36,865 nucleotides of DNA from Bacillota bacterium (GTDB taxonomy: Bacteria > Bacillota > Sulfobacillia > JACIYH01), in NCBI GenBank assembly GCA_030019365.1, contig JASEFA010000015.1, positions 1-36,865 on the forward strand, in the 5' to 3' direction. The notes under the pieces are model-generated. The model had not been told where the DNA came from and did no database searches. It saw only the letters and a program-made list of their open reading frames with translations. The translations under genes were made by a program, and so were the position numbers. Position 1 is the stretch's first letter, and every line of letters begins with the position of its first letter. Shown here piece by piece: positions 7,677-15,937 of the stretch.

Positions 7677-9305
7677 CTACTTGCCCTGCTCCACGATGCC
7701 CCAGTCGAAGACGTCCCACCCGAACGTATGCACCGTCCCGGGCGGCTTGCATCCGGCTACCCGCTTGTTCACAGCCCAGATCTCGTTGTTAGCCCAGAAG
7801 AACACGGTGGGCATGTCCTCGTTCAGGATGGAAGCGATCTCGTAGTATATTTGCTGCCGGGTCGCCCTGTCCGGGGTTGCACAGCCCTGCATGTAGAGAT
7901 CGTCGATGCGGGGGTTCACGTAATGAGTTCCGTTTGCCCCCTTGGGCGTGTGGTTCCACGACAGGTAATACTGCGACGACACGTGCGGCTCGGCGCCGTA
8001 GACGCCGCCGCCGAAGGACGCCAGATCCCAGTCAGTGGTCCCGGCCAGGTACATCTTCGCGAACACGGCGGCTTCAACAGGCTTGAACTCGACATTGATG
8101 CCCGCTTCCTTCAACTGCTGCTGCATCACCGGGTACGCCGCATCCCTGTCCCGGATGCCCGGGATGTAGATCCACACCAGCTTGCGGTTCGTATCCCACC
8201 TGGCCTCTTTCAGCAACTGCCTGGCCTTCTCGGGATCATATTTATAAGGGTTGAGGTTGGGGTTGACTGCCCATTCCGGCCCGATGATGGGGCTGTTCAC
8301 CACGCGACCGTGACCCTGCAGCACGGTCTTCAAAATGCCCTCGCGGTCGATGGCATACGCGAAGGCCTGCCGGATCCGCTTGTCCTGCAGGTACGGTTGC
8401 TGCAGATTGAAGCCCATCTGGAATATCCCGGCGCCCGGTACCGAGAGGACCTGTACGTGGGGGAGCGCAGCCAGCCGGCCGGCGTCAGTGGCCGATATTT
8501 TCGCGATGTCGATCTCACCCTTCTCCATCTGCGCCACAGCCACGTCCGTGGTCAGGACCTTGAAGAAAACGCGATCCAGCTTCGGCTTGCCCCGCCAGTA
8601 ATCGGGGTTCTTCACCACTTCCACATACTGGTCAGTCTCGTACTTGACGAACTTGTACGGCCCCGAGCCGATCATCTTGTCCCGGAACGTCTGGGCGTTA
8701 CCGAGCTGATCTAGGGAGGCGGATTCCAGCACGTGCTTGGGCAGAATGTACATGTCGGGAATGGCGAGTGCGAGGAATCCCACATCCGGCTTTTCCAGTT
8801 CCACCCTCACCGTGTAATCGTCCACCTTGGTGACACCTGCCACCGCGGAGGATTTGCCCTCTTTGTAGTCGGCAGATCCCTTGATCTCCGACAGTTTCCC
8901 CACCAGCCAGGAACCGGACTTGGGGTTGAGCATGACGTTGAACGTGAACACCACGTCATCGGCGGTAACAGGCTTGCCATCGTGCCACTTTGCATTCTTG
9001 GGGAGGTAGAACGTGAACACCTTCGCATCCGGCGAAACCTCGTACCGCTCGCACAGGTCGGGCACAACTTCGTACTTGTCGCTCAACCGCACGAGGTTAT
9101 TGTAAATGCTGTTGAGGACATGGCGATCCTGACCCTGCCCGGACGAACTGATGGGGTTCAAACCAGCGGGCTTCATATAGAGGTGGACGTACAGAGCCTT
9201 TTCCTTCTGCGGGGCCTGGGACTTGCCGCCGGCGCAGCCACCTGCAAACAGCGCCAGGCAGAGCACGAGGCCCACGACCCCACAAATCAGTCTCCTCTTG
9301 TTCAC
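7677..9305 (-). CDS. Family-5 (Dpp/Opp) extracellular solute-binding lipoprotein (set 1)
   Basis: The 542-residue lipoprotein captures peptide-like or nickel-type substrates outside the cell for the adjacent permeases. A basic N-terminus (MNKRR) and hydrophobic core lead to a lipobox ending at Cys24 (ALFAGGC). Family-5 hallmarks follow: LNPISSSGQGQDRHVLNSIYNNLVRL, a WHDGKPVTADDVVFTF segment, GSGPYKFVKYE, and IRQAFAYAIDRE with the downstream DPEKARQLLKEA. The start is GTG at 9305 with GGAGG 7 bases upstream. A 76-base gap holding a strong stem-loop separates it from the DppB-like gene. The ATPase components must be encoded elsewhere. Confidence 0.95.
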   Translation of the reverse strand: MNKRRLICGVVGLVLCLALFAGGCAGGKSQAPQKEKALYVHLYMKPAGLNPISSSGQGQDRHVLNSIYNNLVRLSDKYEVVPDLCERYEVSPDAKVFTFYLPKNAKWHDGKPVTADDVVFTFNVMLNPKSGSWLVGKLSEIKGSADYKEGKSSAVAGVTKVDDYTVRVELEKPDVGFLALAIPDMYILPKHVLESASLDQLGNAQTFRDKMIGSGPYKFVKYETDQYVEVVKNPDYWRGKPKLDRVFFKVLTTDVAVAQMEKGEIDIAKISATDAGRLAALPHVQVLSVPGAGIFQMGFNLQQPYLQDKRIRQAFAYAIDREGILKTVLQGHGRVVNSPIIGPEWAVNPNLNPYKYDPEKARQLLKEARWDTNRKLVWIYIPGIRDRDAAYPVMQQQLKEAGINVEFKPVEAAVFAKMYLAGTTDWDLASFGGGVYGAEPHVSSQYYLSWNHTPKGANGTHYVNPRIDDLYMQGCATPDRATRQQIYYEIASILNEDMPTVFFWANNEIWAVNKRVAGCKPPGTVHTFGWDVFDWGIVEQGK

Positions 9306-9436
9306 AGTGAAGCCTCCTTCCGGTCAGTTGCGTGTCGATGCTGTCGTGCCTCTCAATGTGTGTTTTGATACTCTACCCCCGGGCGAGACCTCCCACCTCC
9401 TCATCTCTCACACGCGGTATTCTCCGTTTCCACCCG

Positions 9437-10408
9437 TCAGGGGTTGACCAGACGGGTGATCTCCGAAAGCCACACCACGAACTCGGCCGTCACGTCTATC
9501 GCGGTATAGCGGGCACCGCCAGCGGCCGGATTCTGCCAGCTGCCGTCTGGCTGCTGGGAAGCGACCAGGTACTCGCCCACGCGGAGAGCCACCCCACGGT
9601 ACCGCTCCTCCCCGGTCAGCGAATGCATGAGAGCCGAGCCCCAGCCGACCTTCCCGCCCTGGGCCCGGCGGAACACATACTCCCCGCATCTGTCAGCGAA
9701 ATCCATGTAGGAAGCGGCAAGACGCAGGTAGTCCCGGTCGCCGGTGGCCATGTAGCAACTGGCCAGGAACCCGGCCGCAATACCCGGGATGAAGTACCAC
9801 TGCCAGTCCGCGCCAGCCTTGAGGACATAAGCGGAAGCCTGCTCGGCCGGGAACTCCGTCACCAGGCCGGAACCCTCCCGCCACACGAAGTACAGGGCCG
9901 TCTCGGGCTCCGGTTGCACCTCCCAAAGGCGCTTCAGAAATGCCGCCACCCGCAGCGCCCGGTCGATCCGGCCCGTGTACAGTGCCGCCATGCCCGCCAT
10001 GCAGGTGCACATGGTGTCCTGCCCGGGTTGCCCCGGCCGGGAGTAAAACCCGCCCGAGGGACCCTGCAACGTCTCCAGGAAATCCATGCCCCGCCGGGAA
10101 ATGTCGAAGTACCCCAGCCGGTGCGCACCGCAGACCAGCCAGGAATTGGCGTAGGGATAGATTGTTTCATGGAGTGGGCCGCGCGGGAACGGACCCAGGA
10201 AGTCACCGTTGGGAGCAAGGACGTTGGCCCTGACCCACTGGAGCAACCTGCTGGCCTCCCCCAGGTACCCGCCGGCGGCATATGCCCACGGGATTTTGTA
10301 ATACGCGCCCACTCCGTCTTCCGGGCAAACCGAGCCGTCAGCATTCTGCAAGTCCAGTAACCACCGAAGGCCCTTCTGCAGCGCTTGCTGCATCTTCCCG
10401 GCACTCAT
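9437..10408 (-). CDS. Alpha/alpha-toroid protein with QW-like repeats, function unknown
   Basis: I do not recognise an orthologous enzyme. The 323-residue protein is helical and carries three repeats of the type hydrophobic-x-x-x-LQ-x-x-DGS-aromatic: about residues 13-26 (LRWLLDLQNADGS), 109-122 (MDFLETLQGPSGGFY) and 280-291 (YLVASQQPDGSW). These resemble the QW motifs of terpenoid cyclases, protein prenyltransferase beta subunits and other alpha6/alpha6 barrels. Aromatic-rich segments such as YPYANSWLVCGAHRLGYFD and WQWYFIPGIAAGF fit a barrel lining. No signal peptide is seen. The start is ATG at 10408 behind GGGGGTG, 17 bases after the stop of AOR copy 1, so it probably shares a transcript with that enzyme. 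A carbohydrate-active or isoprenoid-handling function is possible; neither is shown. Confidence 0.7.
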   Translation of the reverse strand: MSAGKMQQALQKGLRWLLDLQNADGSVCPEDGVGAYYKIPWAYAAGGYLGEASRLLQWVRANVLAPNGDFLGPFPRGPLHETIYPYANSWLVCGAHRLGYFDISRRGMDFLETLQGPSGGFYSRPGQPGQDTMCTCMAGMAALYTGRIDRALRVAAFLKRLWEVQPEPETALYFVWREGSGLVTEFPAEQASAYVLKAGADWQWYFIPGIAAGFLASCYMATGDRDYLRLAASYMDFADRCGEYVFRRAQGGKVGWGSALMHSLTGEERYRGVALRVGEYLVASQQPDGSWQNPAAGGARYTAIDVTAEFVVWLSEITRLVNP

Positions 10409-10425
10409 ACTCGCACCCCCAGAGC

Positions 10426-12270
10426 TCAGGCACCGCACGGCAACCCCAGATCCACGAGCTTTGCCCGCGACGGACGGCCGTTCTCATCCCAGCCACGCAA
10501 CCTGTAATACTCCAGCAACGTGCTCTCAAACGGTTCGGGTACCTTGCCCGCGCGGAACCCTTCGCGGGCGGGTTCGAACATCCTGGGCGGCAGGCGGTCG
10601 TCTTTGCGCGAGATGCCGTCCCCCACGTTGATCACCCGCTGCAGGTTGAAGACGCGCTCTCCCGCACGGATGAGTTCCTCCGGGGTCATATCCCAGCCGG
10701 TGACGGCGTTGAGGGCAGCTACCGTCTCGCCCAGCCCCTGCCCCGTAGTCTGCATGAACAGGCAGCAAACGAGTGAATCCAGCACCGTGGCGTAATCCTG
10801 GAACAGCTTCGCCAGGTAAGCCTGGCCTTCCATCGAGAACCGGGCCGGGGGCTTCTCGAACCCCACTTCCGGCATCACCATCCCCGATTCCCCTCCGTGG
10901 GGGAAGCCGCGCAGGTGGCACGCGCCCCTCGTGCTGGTGGCATAGTTGATGGCCAGGCTGAAGTAGGTGCGGGGATCGTGAGCGGGAAAGTCCAGGCCCT
11001 TCACTTCCACCGTTATCGCTTCCGCGCCCTTGCCGATGGCGCGGGCCGCCGGTCGGATGCCTCTCGCAAACAGGGCCCCAAACCCCTCCCGCTTCCCTAT
11101 CTGCTCCACCAGGTGGACCAGGAAATCCCCGCTCCCCCAGGTGGCCTCCCACCCGTCCAGGTCCGCCCGCGTCACCCAGCCTTTCTCGTAGCACTCCATG
11201 GTGAATGCCACGAACGAACCCGCCGATATGGTGTCTAGCCCCAGCCTGTTGCAGAGGTCGTTCGCCCAGGCCACGGCATCGAGGTCGTCAACCATGCAGC
11301 ATGCGCCCAGCATGGCCAGGCTCTCGTACTCGGCCCCCGCACCCCCCTCGATCCGGTAGCGACCGTCGAGGTCGATGCGGCGGTGGCACCCTACCGGGCA
11401 TGAGGCGCACCGCCACGAACGCGCGCGCAGGTACTCGGTGAACCGCGGCGCCCCTATGCGGGCCGCCCCTTCGGGCCACCTGTCACCGCTCCAGTACCTG
11501 ATGGGGAGGTCCCCCGCTGCCTCACAATCGGACACAAACAGGGCAGTGCCGTGAGCGCGGCATGTGTCCCTGTTCGCACGGGCCAGCCTGGTGGAAAGCT
11601 CCCCGCGCAGCCTGCGCAGTTCCTCAGGATTGGCCACCTCCGGCCGGCGGCCTCCGGACACCACGATCGCCTTCAGGTTCTTGGCCCCCATCAGCGCCCC
11701 CAGGCCGCACCTGCCGGCGAAACTGTGCGCATCAGCGGAGATACAGGCTATGGCGACCTGCCTCTCACCCGCGGGGCCGATCGTCACCACGGATGCCCGC
11801 TCGTCCCCCACCTCCCTCCGGGCGAGCTCCACCGTCACAACGGCATCCCGTCCCCACAGAGAAGGTGCCGGCCTGATTTCGGCGCCTTCCTCCGTAACCC
11901 AGAGAAGGCTGGGGACGTCAGCCTTCCCCCTGATCACGATGCCCTCCAGGCCGGCTCCCTTGAGACGCGCCCCCCACTCCGCACCCCCCGTGCTCACGGC
12001 GAAGGTGCCCGTCAGCGGCGACTTCCCCACCACCGCCCACTTGGCGCTGCCGGGCAGCCCGGTGCCCTGGTAAGGTCCCACCGCAAAGATGAGGCAGCTG
12101 TCAGGCTCCAGGGCGCCAGCGCCGGGCGGAACCTCGTCGTACAGGATGCGCGTGCCCAGACCCGACCCGCCAACGTAAGACCGCCAGAAATCGCGACTGA
12201 ACTCACGTATCTCCGTTCCCCCTGATCCCAGGTCCACCCGCAGCACGCGGTTGAAGTAACCTGGCTGCAT
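10426..12270 (-). CDS. aor: Tungsten-type aldehyde:ferredoxin oxidoreductase, copy 1
   Basis: This cytoplasmic enzyme is expected to oxidise aldehydes to carboxylic acids (or the reverse) with ferredoxin, using a bis-pyranopterin tungsten site. The 614-residue product has the family's N-terminal GYFNRVLRVDL and the pterin-binding GLPGSAKWAVVGKSPLTGTFAVS and GRCGLGALMGAKNLKAIVV segments. The [4Fe-4S] cysteines are C288-x2-C291-x3-C295, with a fourth candidate at 502/503. The second pterin loop LGLDTISAG is also present. The three clustered cysteines fall at the same numbers as in the Pyrococcus enzyme. The start is ATG at 12270 behind GGAGG. It is a close paralogue of the gene at 18147-19985. 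A 154-base leader with tandem palindromes precedes it. No ferredoxin or cofactor-synthesis gene is adjacent. Confidence 0.95.
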   Translation of the reverse strand: MQPGYFNRVLRVDLGSGGTEIREFSRDFWRSYVGGSGLGTRILYDEVPPGAGALEPDSCLIFAVGPYQGTGLPGSAKWAVVGKSPLTGTFAVSTGGAEWGARLKGAGLEGIVIRGKADVPSLLWVTEEGAEIRPAPSLWGRDAVVTVELARREVGDERASVVTIGPAGERQVAIACISADAHSFAGRCGLGALMGAKNLKAIVVSGGRRPEVANPEELRRLRGELSTRLARANRDTCRAHGTALFVSDCEAAGDLPIRYWSGDRWPEGAARIGAPRFTEYLRARSWRCASCPVGCHRRIDLDGRYRIEGGAGAEYESLAMLGACCMVDDLDAVAWANDLCNRLGLDTISAGSFVAFTMECYEKGWVTRADLDGWEATWGSGDFLVHLVEQIGKREGFGALFARGIRPAARAIGKGAEAITVEVKGLDFPAHDPRTYFSLAINYATSTRGACHLRGFPHGGESGMVMPEVGFEKPPARFSMEGQAYLAKLFQDYATVLDSLVCCLFMQTTGQGLGETVAALNAVTGWDMTPEELIRAGERVFNLQRVINVGDGISRKDDRLPPRMFEPAREGFRAGKVPEPFESTLLEYYRLRGWDENGRPSRAKLVDLGLPCGA

Positions 12271-12314
12271 ACTCCTTCTGCCTCCCCCGGGACAACGGCC
12301 TTCACCCGATAGCG

Positions 12315-12349
12315 TCTCTGTCAGAGAGATGCCATCTCGCTCCTGGAGC
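12315..12349 (-). promoter_or_regulatory. Three tandem short palindromes in the leader of AOR copy 1
   Basis: Three perfect palindromes, each with one central base, follow one another. They are TCTCTG-T-CAGAGA (12315-12327), GAGATG-C-CATCTC (12326-12338, sharing two bases with the first) and GCTCC-T-GGAGC (12339-12349). They lie 45-80 bases upstream of the aor start, in an otherwise empty 154-base gap. As DNA they could be protein-binding half-site pairs; as RNA they could fold into three consecutive mini-hairpins with 3-base loops. Which applies is not known. Confidence 0.45.
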
Positions 12350-12424
12350 ACTAATTCGCCACATCCACGTTAAACTCCTCCCTAACCACCCATCATCTCC
12401 GCCACGCGCGGCCATACCGCCTCC

Positions 12425-13432
12425 TCACCGATAGCTGATACGCGGATCGCAGACGCTATAGAGGAGGTCGACCAGCACATTCACCAGGCTGTAGGCGAGC
12501 GCCGCAACCAGGGCAAATCCCATCATCGCCGGGAAATCGAAGGCAACCATGGCCCCGACGGCGTACCGTCCCAATCCGGGCCAGGAGAATATCGTCTCGG
12601 TCAACACCGCACCCCCGAGCAGCGAACCGTAGATGATGCCCAGCATGGTCAGGGTGGGGAGCAGTGCGTTCCTCAGTGCATGCCGGTAGATAACAAATCT
12701 CTCGCTGAGACCTTTCGCGCGTGCCGTGCGCACGTAATCCTCGCCGAGCACCTCCAACATGCTGGACCGTGCAAGCCGCAGTATCTGGCCGGCACCGCCG
12801 TATGCAAGGGCAAAACCCGGGAGGAGAAGGTGCCAGGATGCGTTGACGAACGCATCGAATCTGCCCGTCAGAACGCTGTCAACCAGGTACAACCCGGTCA
12901 GATGCCGGGGCGGGGATACTGCCAGGTCCAGCCGACCCCAGGCCGGGAACACACCGAGCTTGCCGTAGAAAACGAGGATCAACAAGAGTCCGAGCCAGAA
13001 TATGGGAGTGCAAACGCCGCCCAGGGCCAGGACTCTGGTAACATGATCGAAAACAGAATCCCGTTTTACGGCAGAGATAACCCCGGCCGGTATCCCCAGG
13101 ACTATGGTGAGGAATCCAGCCACTGTAGCCAGTTCCACTGTCGCCGGGAAGTAGCGAGCGATCTCCGCTGCGACAGGCCGTCCGGTCTGAAGCGATGTAC
13201 CCAAGTCACCCCTCAGGAGCCCCTCCACATACAGGAGGTATTGCTGCCACAAAGGCTTGTCCAGCCCCATCTTAGCCCTCAAGGCCTGGACCACTTCTTC
13301 AGGGGCAGCATCACCCGCGTACAGCCTGGCCGGGTCCACCGGGACAACCCTCGACAGGACGAACATCATCAGGGTGATTCCTATCAGCACCGGCACCAGG
13401 GCCAGAATCCTGCGTACCAAGTACCCTGCCAA
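12425..13432 (-). CDS. Dpp/Opp-type ABC transporter permease, DppB-like (set 2)
   Basis: This 335-residue membrane permease has the DppB N-terminus (YLVRRILALVPVLIGITLMMFVLSRVVPVDPARLYAG), MGLDKPLWQQYLLYVEGLLRGDLGTSL and the EAA loop DYVRTARAKGLSERFVIYRH. It closes with LVDLLYSVCDPRISYR. The start is TTG at 13432, preceded by GAAGGTG. It is the last gene of the second transporter set, which in transcription order is permease C, binding protein, permease B. That order is unusual, because B and C are normally adjacent. It follows the binding-protein stop by 39 bases. No ATPase subunits accompany the set. Confidence 0.93.
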   Translation of the reverse strand: MAGYLVRRILALVPVLIGITLMMFVLSRVVPVDPARLYAGDAAPEEVVQALRAKMGLDKPLWQQYLLYVEGLLRGDLGTSLQTGRPVAAEIARYFPATVELATVAGFLTIVLGIPAGVISAVKRDSVFDHVTRVLALGGVCTPIFWLGLLLILVFYGKLGVFPAWGRLDLAVSPPRHLTGLYLVDSVLTGRFDAFVNASWHLLLPGFALAYGGAGQILRLARSSMLEVLGEDYVRTARAKGLSERFVIYRHALRNALLPTLTMLGIIYGSLLGGAVLTETIFSWPGLGRYAVGAMVAFDFPAMMGFALVAALAYSLVNVLVDLLYSVCDPRISYR

Positions 13433-13471
13433 GTGGCACCTTCTCCCCCTCGGGAAACCGCCATCGGTTAG

Positions 13472-15040
13472 TTACTGGACATCCACACGGTACAGATCAA
13501 CCGTCCAGTACGGGATCAGTTCGTACCCCTTGACGTTTGCCCGCGCCAACTGGACGTTCTTGGTCACGAACAACCACGCCCAAGCTCCGTCGTCGGCTTC
13601 GATAGCCTGTATCTTCTTGTACAGCTGGACGCGTTCTGCAGGATCCAGGGACCGGCGGGCCTTTTCAATAAGCTCCGTGACCTCGTGATTGACGTAGGAG
13701 AGGCGCTTGGTGCCTCCGTGGTTCTCATCCCCGTGCGAGGTAACGATGTTGTCCGGGTCAGGATAAACCGGACCCCACATCCACATCGCAAACGGGATTT
13801 TCCCGCTCCTGTAAGGTTCAAGCAACGTGCCCACGTCCTGCTTGATGGGCTCAACCCTGATGCCGATCTGGGCCAGGTCGCTCTGGATCTTCACGGCCAC
13901 ATTCTCGGGAGGAATCCCGAGGCCCTTGATAGGCGCCGACTGGTAATGCATGGTTACGCTGAACCCGTCCGGATAACCGGCCTGTCGCATGAGCTCCTTT
14001 GTCTTGGCCACATCCTGCTTGACACAAAGCCCTGGGTCATAGCCCAACAAGCTCGGGGCGAGAATACCTCCCACCTGGACCGCATACGCCTTCAGCACGT
14101 TTTGTATCAGGCCGTTGTAGTCTATGGCGTATCTGACCGCCTGCCTGACCTCCTTCTTCTTGAAGGGTTCGAAGGCCAGGTTCATGGCCAGGTAGTATGG
14201 AACAGTGTCTGGCATCTCCAGCTTCTGGAACCCGCTCTTGGCGACCAGCTGCTCCACCTGATCGGGGAGAAGATCCTGAGCCACGTCTATGTCGCCCTTT
14301 TCCAGCATCGCGGCCTGGGAAGACGCTTCGGGCACGACCAGGAATACTACTTGATCGAGCTTGGGTGCTTGACCCCAGAACTTTGGGTTCCGCACCAGGA
14401 CGATCCTGTCCTTGGGCTGCCATGACTCAACCATGAAGGGGCCCGAACCGGCGCTGTGGTCCTTGAGCCACGTCTTCCCCATATCGCCGTTCTGCTCATG
14501 CTCGGCAATCACCTTGGGATCCACGACGCCAGCCACTACACTGCTCAATATAGCGAGAAGCGGTGCATACGGCTTGGCCAGGGTTATCTGGAGGGTCTGC
14601 TGGTCAACAACCTGAACTGCGTTCTCATCGATGCACTGGCTGAGCATCCAGGACGGGAACATCTTCTGCTTGATCCCGCGGAGCAGCGAATACTTAACAG
14701 CCTCAGCAGTAACAGGGTTGCCGCTCGCAAACCTGGCCGGCTCGTTGAGGTGGAAAGTCCACTTCAGCCCGTCCCCGGACACCTCCCAGCTCTTGGCGAG
14801 CCAGGGCTTGAACGAATTCGTCTTGGGATCATACTTGACAAGGCGCTCGTAAACGTTGTTTGCGACCATTAAGCCCTTGAAGTCCACTGTGTCATGAGGG
14901 TCAAGGGTCACCGCATCTGCCCCTATGGCCACCCGCAGCACCTTCGGCTTGCTCTGCGGCCCGCCTCCCTTGCACGCAGGGAGAGCCGCTATCAGAAGGA
15001 GAACCAGACAAACCGACAGGAGCACCCTTACCTTCCGCAC
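13472..15040 (-). CDS. Family-5 (Dpp/Opp) extracellular solute-binding lipoprotein (set 2)
   Basis: The lipoprotein of about 522 residues has a signal sequence RKVRVLLSVCLVLLLIAALPAC, with the lipobox ending at Cys23. Family-5 features are LRVAIGADAVTLDPHDTVD near the mature N-terminus, LKWTFHLNEPARFASGNPVTAEAVKYSL, GSGPFMVESWQPKDRIVLVRN and VRQAVRYAIDYNGL. I chose GTG at 15040 rather than the upstream GTG at 15049, because AGGAGG (15049-15054) is 8 bases from the former but overlaps the latter. It lies between the two permease genes of set 2. Its sequence differs clearly from the set 1 binding protein, so the two systems probably take different ligands. Confidence 0.94.
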   Translation of the reverse strand: MRKVRVLLSVCLVLLLIAALPACKGGGPQSKPKVLRVAIGADAVTLDPHDTVDFKGLMVANNVYERLVKYDPKTNSFKPWLAKSWEVSGDGLKWTFHLNEPARFASGNPVTAEAVKYSLLRGIKQKMFPSWMLSQCIDENAVQVVDQQTLQITLAKPYAPLLAILSSVVAGVVDPKVIAEHEQNGDMGKTWLKDHSAGSGPFMVESWQPKDRIVLVRNPKFWGQAPKLDQVVFLVVPEASSQAAMLEKGDIDVAQDLLPDQVEQLVAKSGFQKLEMPDTVPYYLAMNLAFEPFKKKEVRQAVRYAIDYNGLIQNVLKAYAVQVGGILAPSLLGYDPGLCVKQDVAKTKELMRQAGYPDGFSVTMHYQSAPIKGLGIPPENVAVKIQSDLAQIGIRVEPIKQDVGTLLEPYRSGKIPFAMWMWGPVYPDPDNIVTSHGDENHGGTKRLSYVNHEVTELIEKARRSLDPAERVQLYKKIQAIEADDGAWAWLFVTKNVQLARANVKGYELIPYWTVDLYRVDVQ

Positions 15041-15065
15041 CTCATCCACCTCCTGGTCTTGAGTA

Positions 15066-15914
15066 TCAAAGCTTCCTCAACCGAGGGTCCAGAGAATCAC
15101 GAAGCGTGTCACCCAGCAAGTTGCAGGCCAGCACCGTCAACAGGATGGCCAACCCGGGAAAGGTGGCGACCCACCATGCGTTCAGGATGTAGTTGCGGCC
15201 ACCGCTCACCATGGCGCCCCATTCAGGAGCAGGGGGTTGTATTCCAAACCCCAGGAAGCTCAGGTTGGCTGCGATCAAGATGGCCATCCCCACGTCCAGG
15301 GTAGCGCGCACAATGATTGGTGCCACACTATTGGGGAATACGTGCCTCCAGAGCACCTTCAGGGACGGTTCCCCCAGTGCTCGCGCCGCCTCCACAAACT
15401 CGCGTTCCCGAACGGAAAGCACCACACTGCGCACCAGCCTTGCGTATACCGGCCATGCTGTGGCCGCAACTGCCACCACAGTGCTGAGCAAGCCCGGTCG
15501 CATGACAGCTGCAACTGCCATGGCCAGGACCAGCTGGGGGAAAGCCAGGAACACGTCAGCCGCCCGCATCAACAACTGGTCCACGGCACCGCCCACCCAG
15601 CCCGACACAAGCCCGGCACCGGTTCCCACCGTAGAGGCGAAACTGACCGTAATCAGGCCCACGGTGAACGAGATCCGCCCGCCGTGGACTATGCGGCTGA
15701 GGACATCCCGCCCCAACTCGTCAGTTCCCAGCAAGTGCTCCCGCCCCGGGGCACGGAAGGCTTGGGCGACGTTCTGCTGGTGCGGCGGGTAAGGCGCCAC
15801 CCAGGGAGCCAGGCACGCCGACGCCACCATAACTAGGAGGAACGCGCCCGCCAGCAGCGCCGACCACTTCCTGGCCCAGAACATCCATCCCCGCCTTCCG
15901 CGCCCGCCGGCCAC
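15066..15914 (-). CDS. Dpp/Opp-type ABC transporter permease, DppC-like (set 2)
   Basis: This 282-residue membrane permease has the first transmembrane helix (WSALLAGAFLLVMVASACLAPWVAPY), GTDELGRDVLSRIVHGGRISFTVGL and LMRAADVFLAFPQLVLAM. The EAA loop EFVEAARALGEPSLKVLWRH is present, and the C-terminus is NLLGDTLRDSLDPRLRKL. All are standard for DppC/OppC proteins. The start is GTG at 15914. It comes 23 bases after the DapA-family gene and 25 bases before the binding-protein gene, so transport and metabolism genes are interleaved in one transcription unit. This suggests that the lyase or LarA acts on the imported compound. Confidence 0.93.
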   Translation of the reverse strand: MAGGRGRRGWMFWARKWSALLAGAFLLVMVASACLAPWVAPYPPHQQNVAQAFRAPGREHLLGTDELGRDVLSRIVHGGRISFTVGLITVSFASTVGTGAGLVSGWVGGAVDQLLMRAADVFLAFPQLVLAMAVAAVMRPGLLSTVVAVAATAWPVYARLVRSVVLSVREREFVEAARALGEPSLKVLWRHVFPNSVAPIIVRATLDVGMAILIAANLSFLGFGIQPPAPEWGAMVSGGRNYILNAWWVATFPGLAILLTVLACNLLGDTLRDSLDPRLRKL

Positions 15915-15937
15915 GCCCTCTCCTCACCTCCTCCGTG

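Noticed and set aside
12271-12424. A Moco/Tuco riboswitch in the leader of AOR copy 1.
   Set aside because: The length and position would suit one, but I could not recognise the conserved helices and loops by eye, so only the palindromes are reported. A covariance search would decide.
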